This document shows, piece after piece, positions 11,391-22,764 of a stretch of DNA of 64,000 nucleotides. Both the position numbers and the translations under genes were made by a program. Location: assembly GCA_963585895.1 (NCBI GenBank), contig OY757911.1, positions 60,173,530-60,237,529 on the forward strand, read 5' to 3'. This DNA comes from Sepioteuthis lessoniana. Lineage: Eukaryota; Mollusca; Cephalopoda; Myopsida; Loliginidae. Under the pieces are notes generated by a model, which ran no database searches, had not been told where the DNA came from, and was given only the letters and a program-made list of their open reading frames with translations. Position 1 is the first letter of the stretch. Each line of letters starts with the position of its first letter.

Positions 11391-11934
11391 TTATTTTAGA
11401 TAGGAATACTTCATATTATAAAACTGTGTCTAAAGTATTATTATTAGTTATGCCTACTGAGGCATCTCATCTTTTTATTATCTTTTTACATCGTCCTTAA
11501 AAAAGAATCTTTGCAAAGAATTTATACACTCTTAATACAACATCTATGTGCAGATCAAACTCTGTTATGCAATTTATTCAATAGTACACAAAATATCCTT
11601 CATAAATTCCTTTTCTTACCATTTTTGCTGAAATCAACCAACTTAATGTTAATTTATTTCACGCTGTTTGCTGTTTTTCCTCTGATCAGACAACTTGTTT
11701 AATAATACATTACTCTATTAGGAAAAAAAAAACCCAATTCGTTATTTATAGTATTTGAAATCTGTCTTGACAGCGAATTTCCAGTTCGAGGAGAAATATG
11801 GAAAAAAAAAGTTTACCATGATTAGAAATTCCATTAATTATTTTGAAACTGTCAATTAAATCAACTCCAATTTTTCTTTCTAGTCAAGTAGTTAATCCTA
11901 ATTTCTCAACTAAAATAAATATTTACGTTTAATT

Positions 11935-12010
11935 AACTGTCCTGTCGGCTGGGACTGAAAAACACACCGCAGAAGAGTAAGATTCTCCAATGAGGCTACC
12001 TGTTGGCCGT
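11935..12010 (+). repeat. SINE-2 head fragment
   Basis: CCTGTCGGCTGGGACTG is followed by the diverged body. The sequence after about 12010 is not SINE-2 and was not identified. Confidence 0.4.
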
Positions 12011-12329
12011 GGGTGGCGATCCATAATGCCTGCAGACGGGATTCCAGTGGCTGAGCGGTCAGTAATATGGATGCTCTAGAGTCATGTGATATGCAACACA
12101 CCATTTCGGTCCTTGGGCTAGACGGTCTATCGAAGAGGCCCGATCTGATCAATCGGCTGACCTGTTAAACCGTAGCATCTATATACTTAACTCCCGACCA
12201 TATTCTACAAATCGCTTCTAATTCCAATATTATTTTTACTAGTTTGCTAATATACATGAAGTTAATGAAATATCTGATATAAAACTCATTTTAACGATTT
12301 TATTAATAGACATGAAATCATATAAAAAC

Positions 12330-12655
12330 AAGATTTGGCATTAAATAGCCCATGAGATTTGAAATGCCGTTAAGTAGAATAACCAACCAAACAACCCACC
12401 AACAAAAATTGTTTTTGTCTCATCCTCTTATGATACATTTAATATATAAAAAAATAAACTATTCGATTACAAAGGAATCAGGATTTGTCATTAAATAGCC
12501 CATAAGGTTTGAAATACCGTTAAGCTATAACCAAAACAAGCTAAAATACTTACCAATAAATTGATTGCTTAAAACTCATATATACATCCCCACAAGATTT
12601 AGCATTAAATAACATTCAAGGGTTGATAAGCCATTAAACAACAATCCAATTATTT
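12330..12655 (+). repeat. Three SINE tail units in a row
   Basis: GGCATTAAATAGCCC...GAAATGCCGTTAA at 12332 is followed by similar units at about 12485 and 12600. Each keeps the GGCAT/ATGCC pairing or a variant of it. No heads are attached. Confidence 0.55.
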
Positions 12656-12672
12656 AATTAAATAGGTATTTC

Positions 12673-12678
<6 letters not shown>

Positions 12679-12747
<69 letters not shown>
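12679..12747. repeat. (TA)n microsatellite
   Basis: A long pure TA tract directly adjacent to a SINE-3 copy. Confidence 0.95.
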
Positions 12748-12749
<2 letters not shown>

Positions 12750-12754
12750 TTCGG

Positions 12755-13200
12755 TTTGGTTGAAATTGTTGATAGCTCTGCAGTAAGATATCCGACGGTA
12801 AAGTCAGCCGGGTTTCAATACCAGCTTGAAGCATCTCGTGTGTCTAGCCACAATAACGAGTTGTGATATAATGAAACAGTCTGTCTGCGGATGACAATAA
12901 ATATGCTCCCTGCCTCGGGTGTTGAGCACTCTCGCAAAGAATTACTGGTTGCCATTTACGCATAATGCAAAGGTCTTCTCTTGAAGTGAGCACTCCTGTA
13001 GCTGTTTGGTGTATATTTAAACAAAAATATATAAAGGTAAAAATTCCCTCACTTACGCTGAGATTGTCGATAGCTCTGTGGTAAGATATCCGACTGGCGT
13101 AAAGTCAGCCGAGTTTCTATCCTAACATCTCGCGTATCTAGCCATGCTGGTAAGTTGTGTTACAATGAAACTATCTTTGGATGAAAATATATATACACGG
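12755..13200 (+). repeat. Two SINE-3 copies (tRNA-derived)
   Basis: Each starts near TTGATAGCTCTG.GGTAAGATATCCGAC and has box B-like GGGTTTCAATACC (first copy). Each ends in CTGTCTGCGGATGACAATA-type sequence that runs into AT repeats. Confidence 0.6.
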
Positions 13201-13249
13201 AGGTTAGAATTTTGTCGAAGGATTTGGCAAGAGGAAACATTGTTTACAT

Positions 13250-13610
13250 GTGAATTTAAAAAAAAAAGAAATCAATAGCGATGGTTTTTCTTTTCATGAC
13301 TCAAAAACTGTCAGTATGACCCTCTTTAGTGACTGCTGCGTCCGGAAATTTTTCTTTACCGGAGTGTCAGTGTGTCTCGATTTCATAGAATGTCTTTTCC
13401 ACTCAGATTTGAAGTGTCCATTAGTCAATTTGCTTAGTCCATTTGTAAAGATTTAAAAAAAAAAAATATGCTTTTCCGAAAAAATCACGAATTCTTCTGT
13501 AAATTTCACATGGTCTGGACTTTTCAGCCATCAAAAATTTGATGATAGACCTCTTTCACAGCCTGGGGCACTCTGTTTGATTTGCTGCCATTTCGAATAA
13601 CCTAAAAACA
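13250..13610 (-). pseudogene. Internally deleted mariner-type transposase relic
   Basis: Minus-strand frames give IIKFLMAEKSRPCEIYRRIR and NLYKWTKQI, the N-terminal helix-turn-helix of mariner-family transposases. They are followed almost at once by RHTDTPVKKNFRTQ and a frame-shifted KRKTIAID, which belong to the DDE domain. The middle of the gene is missing, and several stops are present. Confidence 0.65.
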
Positions 13611-13704
13611 AATATTTTTACGACACACATACACACACACACACACACAAAATGTATTTTATTATTTGAATTAAATTAAAAGTTGAATCACCATTGAAAA
13701 TGTA

Positions 13705-14345
13705 TTATTATTATACTCCTTGGAGAGTTTTTCACATCGGCGTTGGCTGATGGTCTTTCACTGAAGTTTGAGTGACAACAATTCTCCTCAAGTTTCTAGG
13801 CCTCTTCTCAGTATTCTAATGGAGTAGTTTGGATGGTCTCCATTCGTCCTTTTATTTTCAAGTCTTCCAATCCCTTTACCAATCCTTTAATGACGGTACT
13901 GAGCGAACCAATTATAATTGGCATCACCTTCACTTTCATATTCCATAGAATGTTTTAGTTCTCTAGCAAGATCTTGGCACGTATCTCTCTTTTCGCTTTC
14001 TTTTCATGTTATTCTATGATCTGCCTGGACGGAAAAATCCACTCTTCGGTAGGTTCTCCTTTTTTTGTTGACTATCTCTCGGTCGGGTCGTCTGGCTGAG
14101 ATTAGATGATTCGTTTGTATCTCAAATTCCGGAGAAGTCGGCGCATCTCATTCTCCAGGACGGATTCTAGTTTATGCATATACTATTTGTTTGCATTGGT
14201 CAAATTTCCATTTCTTGCACAATTCCCAGTGGATCACCTTCTCCACCCAGTCATGTCTAGTTTTATACTCTTTTTGTGCTAATTTGTGATATTCGCTTAT
14301 GTGATTGATCGTTTCCTCACGTAACCTACATTTGCTATTTTGTTT
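13705..14345 (-). mobile_element. LINE-A 3' end copy
   Basis: (ATT)n at 13707 marks the 3' tail. The body gives the R2-like C-terminal domain with many lesions. First member of the LINE-A cluster. Confidence 0.7.
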
Positions 14346-14950
14346 CGCATTATCTGTTTTTGTTTAGACATAGTTGCGTCTGAGTGATAGCATGTCTTCT
14401 CAGGTCTCTTGGACACTTCTCTGTATTCTGGCTGATCTTAATACAATTATAATCTGGACGGTCTCGATTCTTCCGTTGATTTCTAATTCTTCTCGTCCCT
14501 TTTATAAATCTTTGAGAACCATTACAAGAGCACTAACTACCATTGATATTATAGTCACCCTAATGTTCCACTGCTATTTTAGTTCTCTGGTAAGGTCCAA
14601 GTAATTGTCAACGAATTCTTTTTCTTTTATTTCCACTGTAGTCCGCTGGAATGGTAAAATACTCTGGATGCCAAGTTCTTTTTTCTTTCTAAATACCACG
14701 AGCTCTGATTTTCTGACCAGGATTTGGTGATCTGTTTGTATTTTAAAGTCCCAGAGAATTTATGCGTTTTATTCTCTAGTACGTTTACATAACCTTTCGG
14801 AGTATGGTTAAATCAAAAATTTTTTGCACAATTCTCAGGGGATCACTTTCCCCATCTATTCGTGCATAGTCTTGTACTCCTTTGGCGCTGGTTGGCTGCA
14901 TTCACTAATTATGTAATTAACAGTTTTATCTTTATAACCACATACCCTGC
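14346..14950 (-). mobile_element. LINE-A 3' end copy
   Basis: A second copy of the same C-terminal domain region. Its tail abuts the 5' end of the copy at 13705. Degenerate. Confidence 0.65.
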
Positions 14951-15020
14951 AATCATTATTATTATTATTATTATTATTTTACTCCTTGCGAGTTTTTCTC
15001 ACCAGCATTAGCTGGTAGCC
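14950..15020 (-). mobile_element. Very short LINE-A 3' end
   Basis: A 24-nt ATT tract is followed by about 45 nt of LINE-A 3' UTR (TTTTTCTCACCAGCATTAGC) before the next tail starts. It is an extreme 5' truncation. Confidence 0.6.
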
Positions 15021-16880
15021 ATTATTATTATTATTATTATTTACTCATTAGAGTTTTTCACATCAGCGTTAGCTGATGGTCTTTCACTGGGGTTTGAGTG
15101 ACAGCAAGTCTCCTCAAGTCTCCAGGATTCGTCTCAGTATTTTGGCCGTCCTCAACAATGCTGTCGTTTGGATAGTCTCTACCCGTCCGCCAACTTCCAA
15201 GTCCTCCAGGCCCTTTGATAATCCTTTAGGTACTGTACCAAAAGCACCAATTACAATGGGTATAATTGACACCTTCATGTTACAAAATTTTTTCAATTCC
15301 CTAGCAAGCTCCAGGTACTTATACTTCTTTTCACATCCTTTCAGTTTTATTATGTGGTCAGCCGGTACAGCAAAGTACACAACTTTGCAAAATCTCTTTT
15401 TTTGTTGATTATTACGACGTCTGGTCAACTGGACGAGATTTGGTGATCCGTCTGTATGTCAAAGTCCCATAGGAGTTTGTGTGTGTCATTTTCTAGGACA
15501 GATGCTGGGTTGTGCATATACCATTTATTCGTATTGTCAAATTTAAATGTCTTGCACATCTCCCAGTGGATCGTGTTGCCCACCCAGTCGTGTCTAGTTT
15601 TATACTCCTGTACTAATTAGCTGCATTCGCTTTTAATGTGATTGTATACCACATAGCCTACATTTACTATTTTGTTGCGTCTTATCTATTCTCGCTTTGA
15701 TATGATTGGTTGTTATGACGTTGTTTTGAGCAGCTATTAGCAGAGATTCTCTTTTTCTCTTAAGGTTTCCTTTTCTTAGCCCTGTCCATGTTTTCTCGTG
15801 TGAGATGTTGTTTATTAGTCTTTTAAAACGCCCATAGTGTTGTTTTCCTTCTCATTTTTGTTTCCTAGTTACTGTCATTCTGTTGTCTATCGTGTTGCCA
15901 GGAGAATTTCTCATGGCAGTAATCGGTCATCCTTCGTGTTTTTCTATGTTGTCCTCGAGTCGTTGTATCGATGCGTCAATGCTATCTTCAATGCTGGTAA
16001 GTCCTCTTCTCCATTCTTTCTTGATACATATAGTCTGTCAATGACGTCTCTGGGGCGTAATGCCTTATTTTTTTTGTTCTTTGGTCCATTTGCTTAAGTT
16101 CACTGGTCCACTTCAAAAAGCGTCCTCAATAGAAAACTGGGGTACAGTCCAGGCGTTTATTCCTTTGATAAGGTTTCTGCTTGATAGTTTTGTTTCGAGT
16201 AGCTTTCTAGTTCTCCTGGGATATTCTTTCTGAATTTTGTCTTTCATTTTCACTTGTTTGACGGTGTCAGCCTCCAAGATGCCCAAGTATTTGTAGGTTT
16301 CCTTTTCTCCGAGCGTTCTTATCTTGTCTTGATTTGGTAGCTCTATTCCGTCAGTCAGATGTCGTTTGCAATTTTTCATTACTAGCATGGCACATTTTTC
16401 TATGCCAAATTCCATTCATATGTCCTGACTGTCTATTCTGTGTGTATTAGAATTTCCAGTTCTTTTTCCATTTTTGCAAATAGTTTGATGTCATCCTTGT
16501 ACATTAGGTGATTGATCTTTCCTTGAGATGTACTAAGTTTATATCCGGCTGTGCATTATCTGAGTGTGTGGTTAAGTGGCATCATGGCAATTATGAATAG
16601 TAACGGTGATTGTGAATCTCTTTGGATCTTTGCTTCAGCTAAACTTCTTCCTCCTGCTGTCAATTTCACTCTCCAGGTTTTCATGGTTTTCTTGATAAAG
16701 TTTATGACTTCATCTGATACTTTATATATTTTGAGGTAGTTTATAATCCAGCTTTGCGGAACCATATCATATGCCTTTTTGTAACCAATGCAGGCCTTAG
16801 CAAGATTATTCCGTCTGGTCTTGCTCTCATTTAGGATGTGTTGATCTATTTAAGGTAACTCTGCTGAGCTTCTGGATCCG
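15021..16880 (-). pseudogene. Longest LINE-A copy: reverse transcriptase and C-terminal domain
   Basis: From the (ATT)n tail at 15021 through the C-terminal domain (15114-15428 encodes VDFAV-like VYFAVPADHIIKL and KVSIIPIVIGAFGTVPKG) to reverse-transcriptase blocks near the 5' end. 16113-16415 encodes MEFGIEKCAMLVMK and KYLGILEADTVKQV. 16556-16765 encodes MVPQSWIINYLK and SPLLFIIAMM. The catalytic box reads LMYKDDIKLF near 16500, with Lys where YMDD is expected. The copy is broken into several frames, so it is dead. Confidence 0.8.
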
Positions 16881-16892
16881 AAAAGGATCCAG

Positions 16893-17200
16893 ATTTTTAT
16901 TAGTATCATAATTCCTTCAGAGTTTTTCACATCGGCATTCACTGATGGTCTTTTAATGAAGTTTGAGTGTCAGCAAATCTCCTCAAATCTCCAGGCCTCT
17001 TTTCAGTATTTTGGCCGATCTCAACAATGTAGTAGTATGGATGGTCACTCCTCGTCCTCTTTTTTCCATTCCTCCAATCCCTATACCAATCCTTCGATGA
17101 TTGTACCACGTGCATAAATTACAATTGGTATCACCGTCACTTTCATGTTCCACAGTTTTTTTGATTCCCAAGCCATGTCAACGTATTTTTCTTTTGGAAA
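16893..17200 (-). mobile_element. LINE-A 3' end copy
   Basis: Starts with a degenerate ATT tail (TTTTTATTAGTATCATAATT). The fragment at 16983-17171 keeps the LLRSAKILKR motif. Last member of the cluster. Confidence 0.65.
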
Positions 17201-17204
17201 TGTT

Positions 17205-18480
17205 CATATGTTAGACTAATCAAGACTTTCAGCAATATGGCTTCTTGTTAATTATTGTTTATTGTCAGAGACACCTCTCGATTGGAGCTTTATCCCCCAC
17301 TAATGAACGACAAAATTTTACGCTAAAATATTCCACTGAAAATAATAGGTATGCATATCATATTTGGTTGCAAAAAGACGATTGGATGCACAGCCATTTG
17401 GTAGGTATATTCATTGCTTTATTTCTTAAAACATTGTATTATTCTAAGTGTTTAAATCGATAAATCACTTAAGTGTCGTTCACTTAAAATGAAAAGAAAA
17501 AATTCACATTGTAATATTAACTTCATAAGATAATATAAAATCTATAATTCGTAAATCTTTTTCTTTTATGTGGATTTATTTTTTATACCAGTAAATAACG
17601 TTCAATTTAATCTTTTTATTGACAACTAATAATGAAAATTTAACATTTTCATATTAATCTCATCGTATTTTCGATGCAAGACTTGGCCTCTTATTCGACG
17701 TAGACGGGTATGTCAACTAGTATACTCATTTAGAAGGAATATCAGAATAGAATACCAAAAGAGGCATACGAGGAAAGTAATACGAGCGAAAGAAAAGAGA
17801 GGGAAACATCAAATAACGCATGTTCCAACCGTCTTTACTATTTGATTAACTTTAACAATTTAGCGGTTTGGATTGCTTGTTAGAATAGGTTCAGGGTGCC
17901 GGAGGAGTCACAGATTAAACCGCGCTGACATAAAGATAAGACACTTTCTTTAGGCTGAGAATTTCGCAGCTTTTATTTTCTGTAACAGAATTAATGTACT
18001 TTACACTTCCAACATGTCTAGCAAATTTTATTAAGAAAACTTCAACCGAAGTTGTTTCCGAATATCTTCATTCTGGTTGTGGTGTTAAAAGTATTGGATA
18101 GAATGTTAATGTTGTAGCTTATCTTCTTCTTTTAGCCTTTTGATCAACGGGAGACAAAATTAAAACGGACAGGAGAAAGATAAGTGACCCTATTTAATTA
18201 AGAATATCAAAGCTTTTTTTTTTTGACTTTGTGTTGCAAAAAGCTGATCTTTGTTCCCGATATTTACGCGTATTTACTCGGGTGAATCTGTAAGTAAATA
18301 GGTTAACAAAGATATTTAGCCGAATTTTGAAGAAAGGTTTCAATAAGCAAGAGGCAAGAATTAGATCTAGAGCATTGAAAAAGAAAGAGATTATGTTGAA
18401 AAAACTTCATGCCTAAGGTGTAAAATAGATACTTTTTTCATCATCATCAAGATACAGATTTATTGACTTCGCCACGTACA
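17205..18480. other. Mostly unassigned; one dispersed fragment
   Basis: 17213-17290 (GCAATATGGCTTCTTGTTAA and flanks) resembles 49310-49375 and 50160-50200, so it is a dispersed repeat of unknown family. The remainder is AT-rich without a supported feature. Confidence 0.4.
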
Positions 18481-18484
18481 TATA

Positions 18485-18745
18485 CGTAAAGTAAATTTGG
18501 CGACCTTAGTCGAGGGTGACCCTAAGACTCCCTTTTCAGTAGCAACCACACCGAGGTATAGGGGAGGGTGCTACTCTTTTCCCAGGATTGCTCCATATTA
18601 CTCTTGATCCACACCTTTTAGGACTGTGTGCTATGGAAGGTGGCATCAAGTACCATTTTATGAGTTTTTGGTATGACTCGACCTGGGATTGAAGCCCGGT
18701 CTCCTGGACCATTGGCAAACACTCTACTCCTTAGGCTCCTTCTCC
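18485..18745 (-). repeat. SINE-1 copy
   Basis: Box B (minus GGCTTCAATCCCAGGTCGAG) and the complete body, ending in GTCGCCAAATTTACTTTACG on the minus strand. Confidence 0.7.
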
Positions 18746-18924
18746 TAGACTGGTTGCTCTATCAAAGAAAATAAGTCTGTCCTACTATTTACCCATAGCT
18801 GAGAACAGAAAAATTACGAAGAGCATTAAGAAGTTAAACACAATTAGCTTTATCCAGGATATATATGTATATATATAATGAAAGAAAATAGCTTTACTTT
18901 GGCAAAGGCAAGAAGCAGATGATA

Positions 18925-19685
18925 CTCCGCGCAAACTATTACGGACGCGCACTACGCTAATGACATTGCGCTTCAGGCAAATACACCTGCCCTGGCAGCA
19001 TCCCTAGTACATAGTCTGGAATGGCCAGTAGGAAGCAGAAGCCTCCATGTAAACGCAGACAAAACAGAGTTCATGAGCTTTAATCAATGAGACGACGTCT
19101 CCTCACCAAACGGTGGATCTCTGAAACTAGTTGACAAGTTCACCTACTTTGGAAGCAGCGTCTCATCTACCGAAAATGATATCAATACGCGACTTGCGAA
19201 CCATGGACAGCTATCAATAGGATATTGGTCATATGGAAGTCAGGTCTATCCGATAAAAGAAAACGCAGTTTTTCCAAGCAGTGGTCGTGTCATTACTACT
19301 ACGTGGATGCACCACATGTACGCTGACTAAGCGTATGGAGAAAAAGCTAGACAGCAATTGCACAAGAATGCTACGAGCTGTATTGAATAAATCCTGGATG
19401 CAACACCCCATAAAACAGCAGCGCTACAGCCAACTACCATCCAGCTCGAAAATCATCTAAACTAGGCGAACAAGACATACGGGGCATTGCTAGAGAAGTA
19501 AGGACGAACTCATAAGCGATGTACTCCCGTGGATCCCCTCGCATGGACGAGCAAATATTGGGTAGCCAGCTAGAACCAATCTTCAACAGCTCTGTACTGA
19601 TACAGGATGTGACTCGGAAGACGAATGGCAGGAGAGGGTCAGGGAAATCCGTGCTAGTGGTACGTCATGATGATGTTGATGATAT
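18925..19685 (+). pseudogene. LINE-B 3' half, degenerate
   Basis: Plus-strand frames give HYANDIALQANTP, in which the YADD box has become YAND, then LKLVDKFTYFGSSVSSTEND and the thumb region. It ends in an ATG-rich tail (ATGATGATGTTGATGATATT) that passes into (TA)n(TG)n. It is broken by stops and frameshifts. Confidence 0.75.
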
Positions 19686-19688
19686 TCA

Positions 19689-19689
<1 letters not shown>

Positions 19690-19724
<35 letters not shown>

Positions 19725-19750
19725 GTGTGTGTGTGTGTGTGTGTGTGTGA
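19690..19750. repeat. (TA)n(TG)n microsatellite
   Basis: A compound tract immediately 3' of the LINE-B tail. Confidence 0.9.
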
Positions 19751-20429
19751 AGATCTTGTGATACGTACAGAATCTAAACATTGCTTTAAAAAGTGAGTGC
19801 ATGTTGAGAACGTTTTAAAACCATAAAAACGAATTAAAATTCTTAAAAAGAGAATTCTTTCTTTCGGTCACTTCTCTTCAGAGAATTGTCAGAGAGGATC
19901 GATTTTGTATTATAGGAAGTAAGCATGAGATAGTAACCAAAGAAAAATCCAGGAGAGGTGAAGAAAAGCATATTAAAAATACTGTAAACTAGCAGAGTTG
20001 GTACTGGTGATAGTGTTTTCTTCTGATGGTCTGAGAATGTTATAACAAAGCAAAGCAATATAGGATTGTTTTTGGATACACTATTCCGGGTTTTTTTTAT
20101 AAGTAATGGAGAGCTGTAGTTCATTTGTTGATGTTGCCAGGATAGTAAACATAGTGGGACTGTATACGCATGCAGAGTTCTGATTGGCCAATTGATGGTG
20201 ACCAATAGCGGAAGTTGAATTATAACTGCTCGGTGTTGCAGTATAGTCGGAACTATTTGTTCAGATACTTGAGGGAATATGTTAGTTTATTCTAATCTCT
20301 AAACATTGATTAGTGCGACCTATATAGCAAACATTGTATTTGCATGTAAACCGATAAATGAGAGAAGATTTTAGGAGAGTGGTCACACTGTCTTTGAGAT
20401 TAGGAGGAAATAACATGTTAGATTTAATA

Positions 20430-20520
20430 AGTAAAGTAAAGTTGGCGACCATAGTCGAGGGTGACCCGAAGGCTCCCTTTTCGATAGCTTACTACACCAA
20501 GGTGTAGGGGAGGGCGCGAC
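20430..20520 (-). repeat. SINE-1 3' fragment
   Basis: Only the end opposite the tRNA head is present (plus AAGTTGGCGACCATAGTCGA to TAGGGGAGGGCGCGAC). Confidence 0.6.
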
Positions 20521-20524
20521 TATA

Positions 20525-20935
20525 CTAATTTAACCGAATTGAAACAATGGTTGACGGATATTTTAATTTGTTTTATTAGTTGCTTAGAAGCGTTGCTGAT
20601 CCACGTTAATGTTAGATATACTAGGCATCTCTTGGGTCCAAATTTTTATTTGACGGAAAATTGCAGGCATTTATATTTAATGGTGCTGGTGATTACATCC
20701 TCGAGGTATCCATTTTTCAATAGAGTCTTCTTTATAAATTCGAGTTCTTCGGCAAGTTTTGGTTGTAAGGTACGTTGGACTAAGGTTTTTTATTAAATTG
20801 ATATTGAGTCTTGGAGGGCAAAACGGGCCCACCATGTGTACGATCCAGTAAACATTGGTTTACGGTAGTTCAACGTCTGTAAGCCAAAATTAGTCCGTTC
20901 AACTAAGACGTCGAGAAAAGGCATGGTGTTGTTAT
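20525..20935 (-). pseudogene. Penelope-like element fragment (RT palm end and thumb)
   Basis: The minus strand gives MPFLDVLVERTNFGLQT, then a YRKPMFTGSYT motif and, after a frame change, LAEELEFIKKTLLKNGYLED. This order (PFLDV, YRKPTxT, thumb helix) is characteristic of Penelope-like reverse transcriptases. The GIY-YIG nuclease region is not seen. Confidence 0.75.
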
Positions 20936-20954
20936 GCTATATATATATACATAT

Positions 20955-21145
20955 ATATATATTGTCATCCCCTGACAGACTGTTTCGTTGTACCACAACT
21001 CTTCAATGAGGCTAGACACGTAGGACGCTTGAAGCTGGGATCGAAACCCACCCAACTTTACGTTAGACTTAGTATCATACCGCTCAGCCAACAAGCGAAC
21101 CGTGTCAGCTCGGAAATTATAAGGCATGATATAGTCCCTTTTGTT
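20955..21145 (-). repeat. SINE-3 copy
   Basis: Plus GTCATCCCCTGACAGACTG to the tRNA-like part at about 21100. The minus strand has box B-like GGGTTTCGATCCCAGC. The 3' end touches a (TA)n tract at 20938. Confidence 0.65.
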
Positions 21146-21725
21146 GTTTATCCACGATATATATATATATGTATATATACATGTGTGTGTGTGTGTGTGT
21201 TATATTTAATGAACTTATTTTTATCTAAGATACTTGTCACATGGCATGAAATCTATCGTCTTACGAAAAGACACGGTAGAATTTATGTACATGAACATTT
21301 TATGATACGAGATTACGTGATCTGTTGCAATGATTATCTCATCTGTCATTCTTATTCAAGCATCCATTCCTTTTTTAGGAAGCGTCATTTATGTCAATCC
21401 CTTAAAAGAACGTTGTTTAGAATTAAGCTGGGCATAAATCTCCGATCAGTTTTGTAAAGTGGTAAAGTTCTCGATCATATTTCTGAGAGTAGCCCTATTT
21501 CTACCTGGGATATCTTATAGAATGCGACCACTGTTTGGGTAGATTTTTTAGATTATGAATCGTTTCAATATAAGTTTAAAGAAAGACAGAAATTCTTTTT
21601 GAAACACCCAGTATGATATTTTTGCAGAAATGTTTTTGAAATTTAATTAAAAGTTGAAGTAGTAAGAAGGGATTTAATCGATAAGTGCGCCCCACCAAAA
21701 AGTGTGTAAAAAACTGTACTGAGTC

Positions 21726-21840
21726 TAAACTGAATTGTTTGAAATAGAATTGTTTATAAGCATAAAAGGGATTTGGCATTAAATAACCAACAATGGTTGA
21801 TATGCCATAAAACCAAACCAAACCAAACCAAACCAAACCA
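21726..21840 (+). repeat. SINE-2 3' part with (CCAAA)n end
   Basis: ACTGAATTGTTTGAAATAG, then the hairpin tail GGCATTAAATAACC...GATATGCC, then five CCAAA units. Confidence 0.7.
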
Positions 21841-22036
21841 TGAGTGTAAAGTCTGAACTTGCACTCACTATTATAATTATAGATACTGAAGAAGATAACC
21901 ATGAGAAGCAATTTATAAAGTGCTGCTACTTATTTAGTAGTAATTATTTATAATTTCCATAAATAAGATATTCTAATTAGGGACATCAAAAATTGCCTTT
22001 TCTGTAGCATACCGCACACACATTCGTAGGTGCACG

Positions 22037-22037
<1 letters not shown>

Positions 22038-22075
<38 letters not shown>
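22038..22075. repeat. (CA)n microsatellite
   Basis: Pure CA tract directly upstream of a LINE-B fragment. Confidence 0.9.
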
Positions 22076-22076
<1 letters not shown>

Positions 22077-22079
<3 letters not shown>

Positions 22080-22742
22080 ATGGTATAAGCGTCCATGTCA
22101 ATGCACACAAGACATGTGCTTTAATCAAAGAGGCGACATCTCCACACTAAATGACAGTTCTCTGAAACTAGTGGACAAGTTCACCTACATTGGAAGCGGT
22201 GTCTCATCAATCGAGAAAAACATCAACACTCAACTGGCAAAGGAATGGACAGCTATGGATAGTTTTTCGGTCATATGGAAGTCAGATCTGACCGATAAAA
22301 TAAAACGCAGTTTTTTTCCGAGCAGCGGTCGTGTTGATACTGTTATATGGCTGCACAACATGGACGCTAACAAAACGTATGGAGAAAAAGCTTGACGGCA
22401 ATTACACAAGAATGCTGCGAGCAATATTAAACAAGTCCTGGAGGCAACATCCCACAAAAGAGCAGCTATACGGCCACCTATTACCCATCACGAAAACTAT
22501 TCAATTTAGACGAATCGGACATGCGGGACACTGCTGGAGAAGTAAGGACGAATTCATAAGTGACATACTCCAGTGAAACCCTTCACATGGACGAGCAAAG
22601 GCAAGACGACCGGCTAGAACCAACATACAACAGCTCTGTGCCACTACAGGATGTAGTCTTGAAGAGCTCCCGGGAATGATGGACGACAGAGACAGGTTGT
22701 GAAAGAAGGTCAGGGAAATCCGTGCTGGCAGCGTGACACAAT
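22077..22742 (+). pseudogene. LINE-B 3' half, degenerate
   Basis: Starts after the YADD box. 22114-22395 encodes SLKLVDKFTYIGSGVSS, and 22331-22576 encodes LLYGCTTWTLTKRMEKKLDG in another frame. C-terminal sequence continues to about 22742. The usual (ATG)n tail is nearly absent. Confidence 0.75.
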
Positions 22743-22764
22743 GATTTATTAGTGTAGCAGAATC

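Noticed and set aside
15076-15408. 110-aa plus-strand frame
   Set aside because: It is the antisense of the LINE-A C-terminal domain, which is readable on the minus strand.
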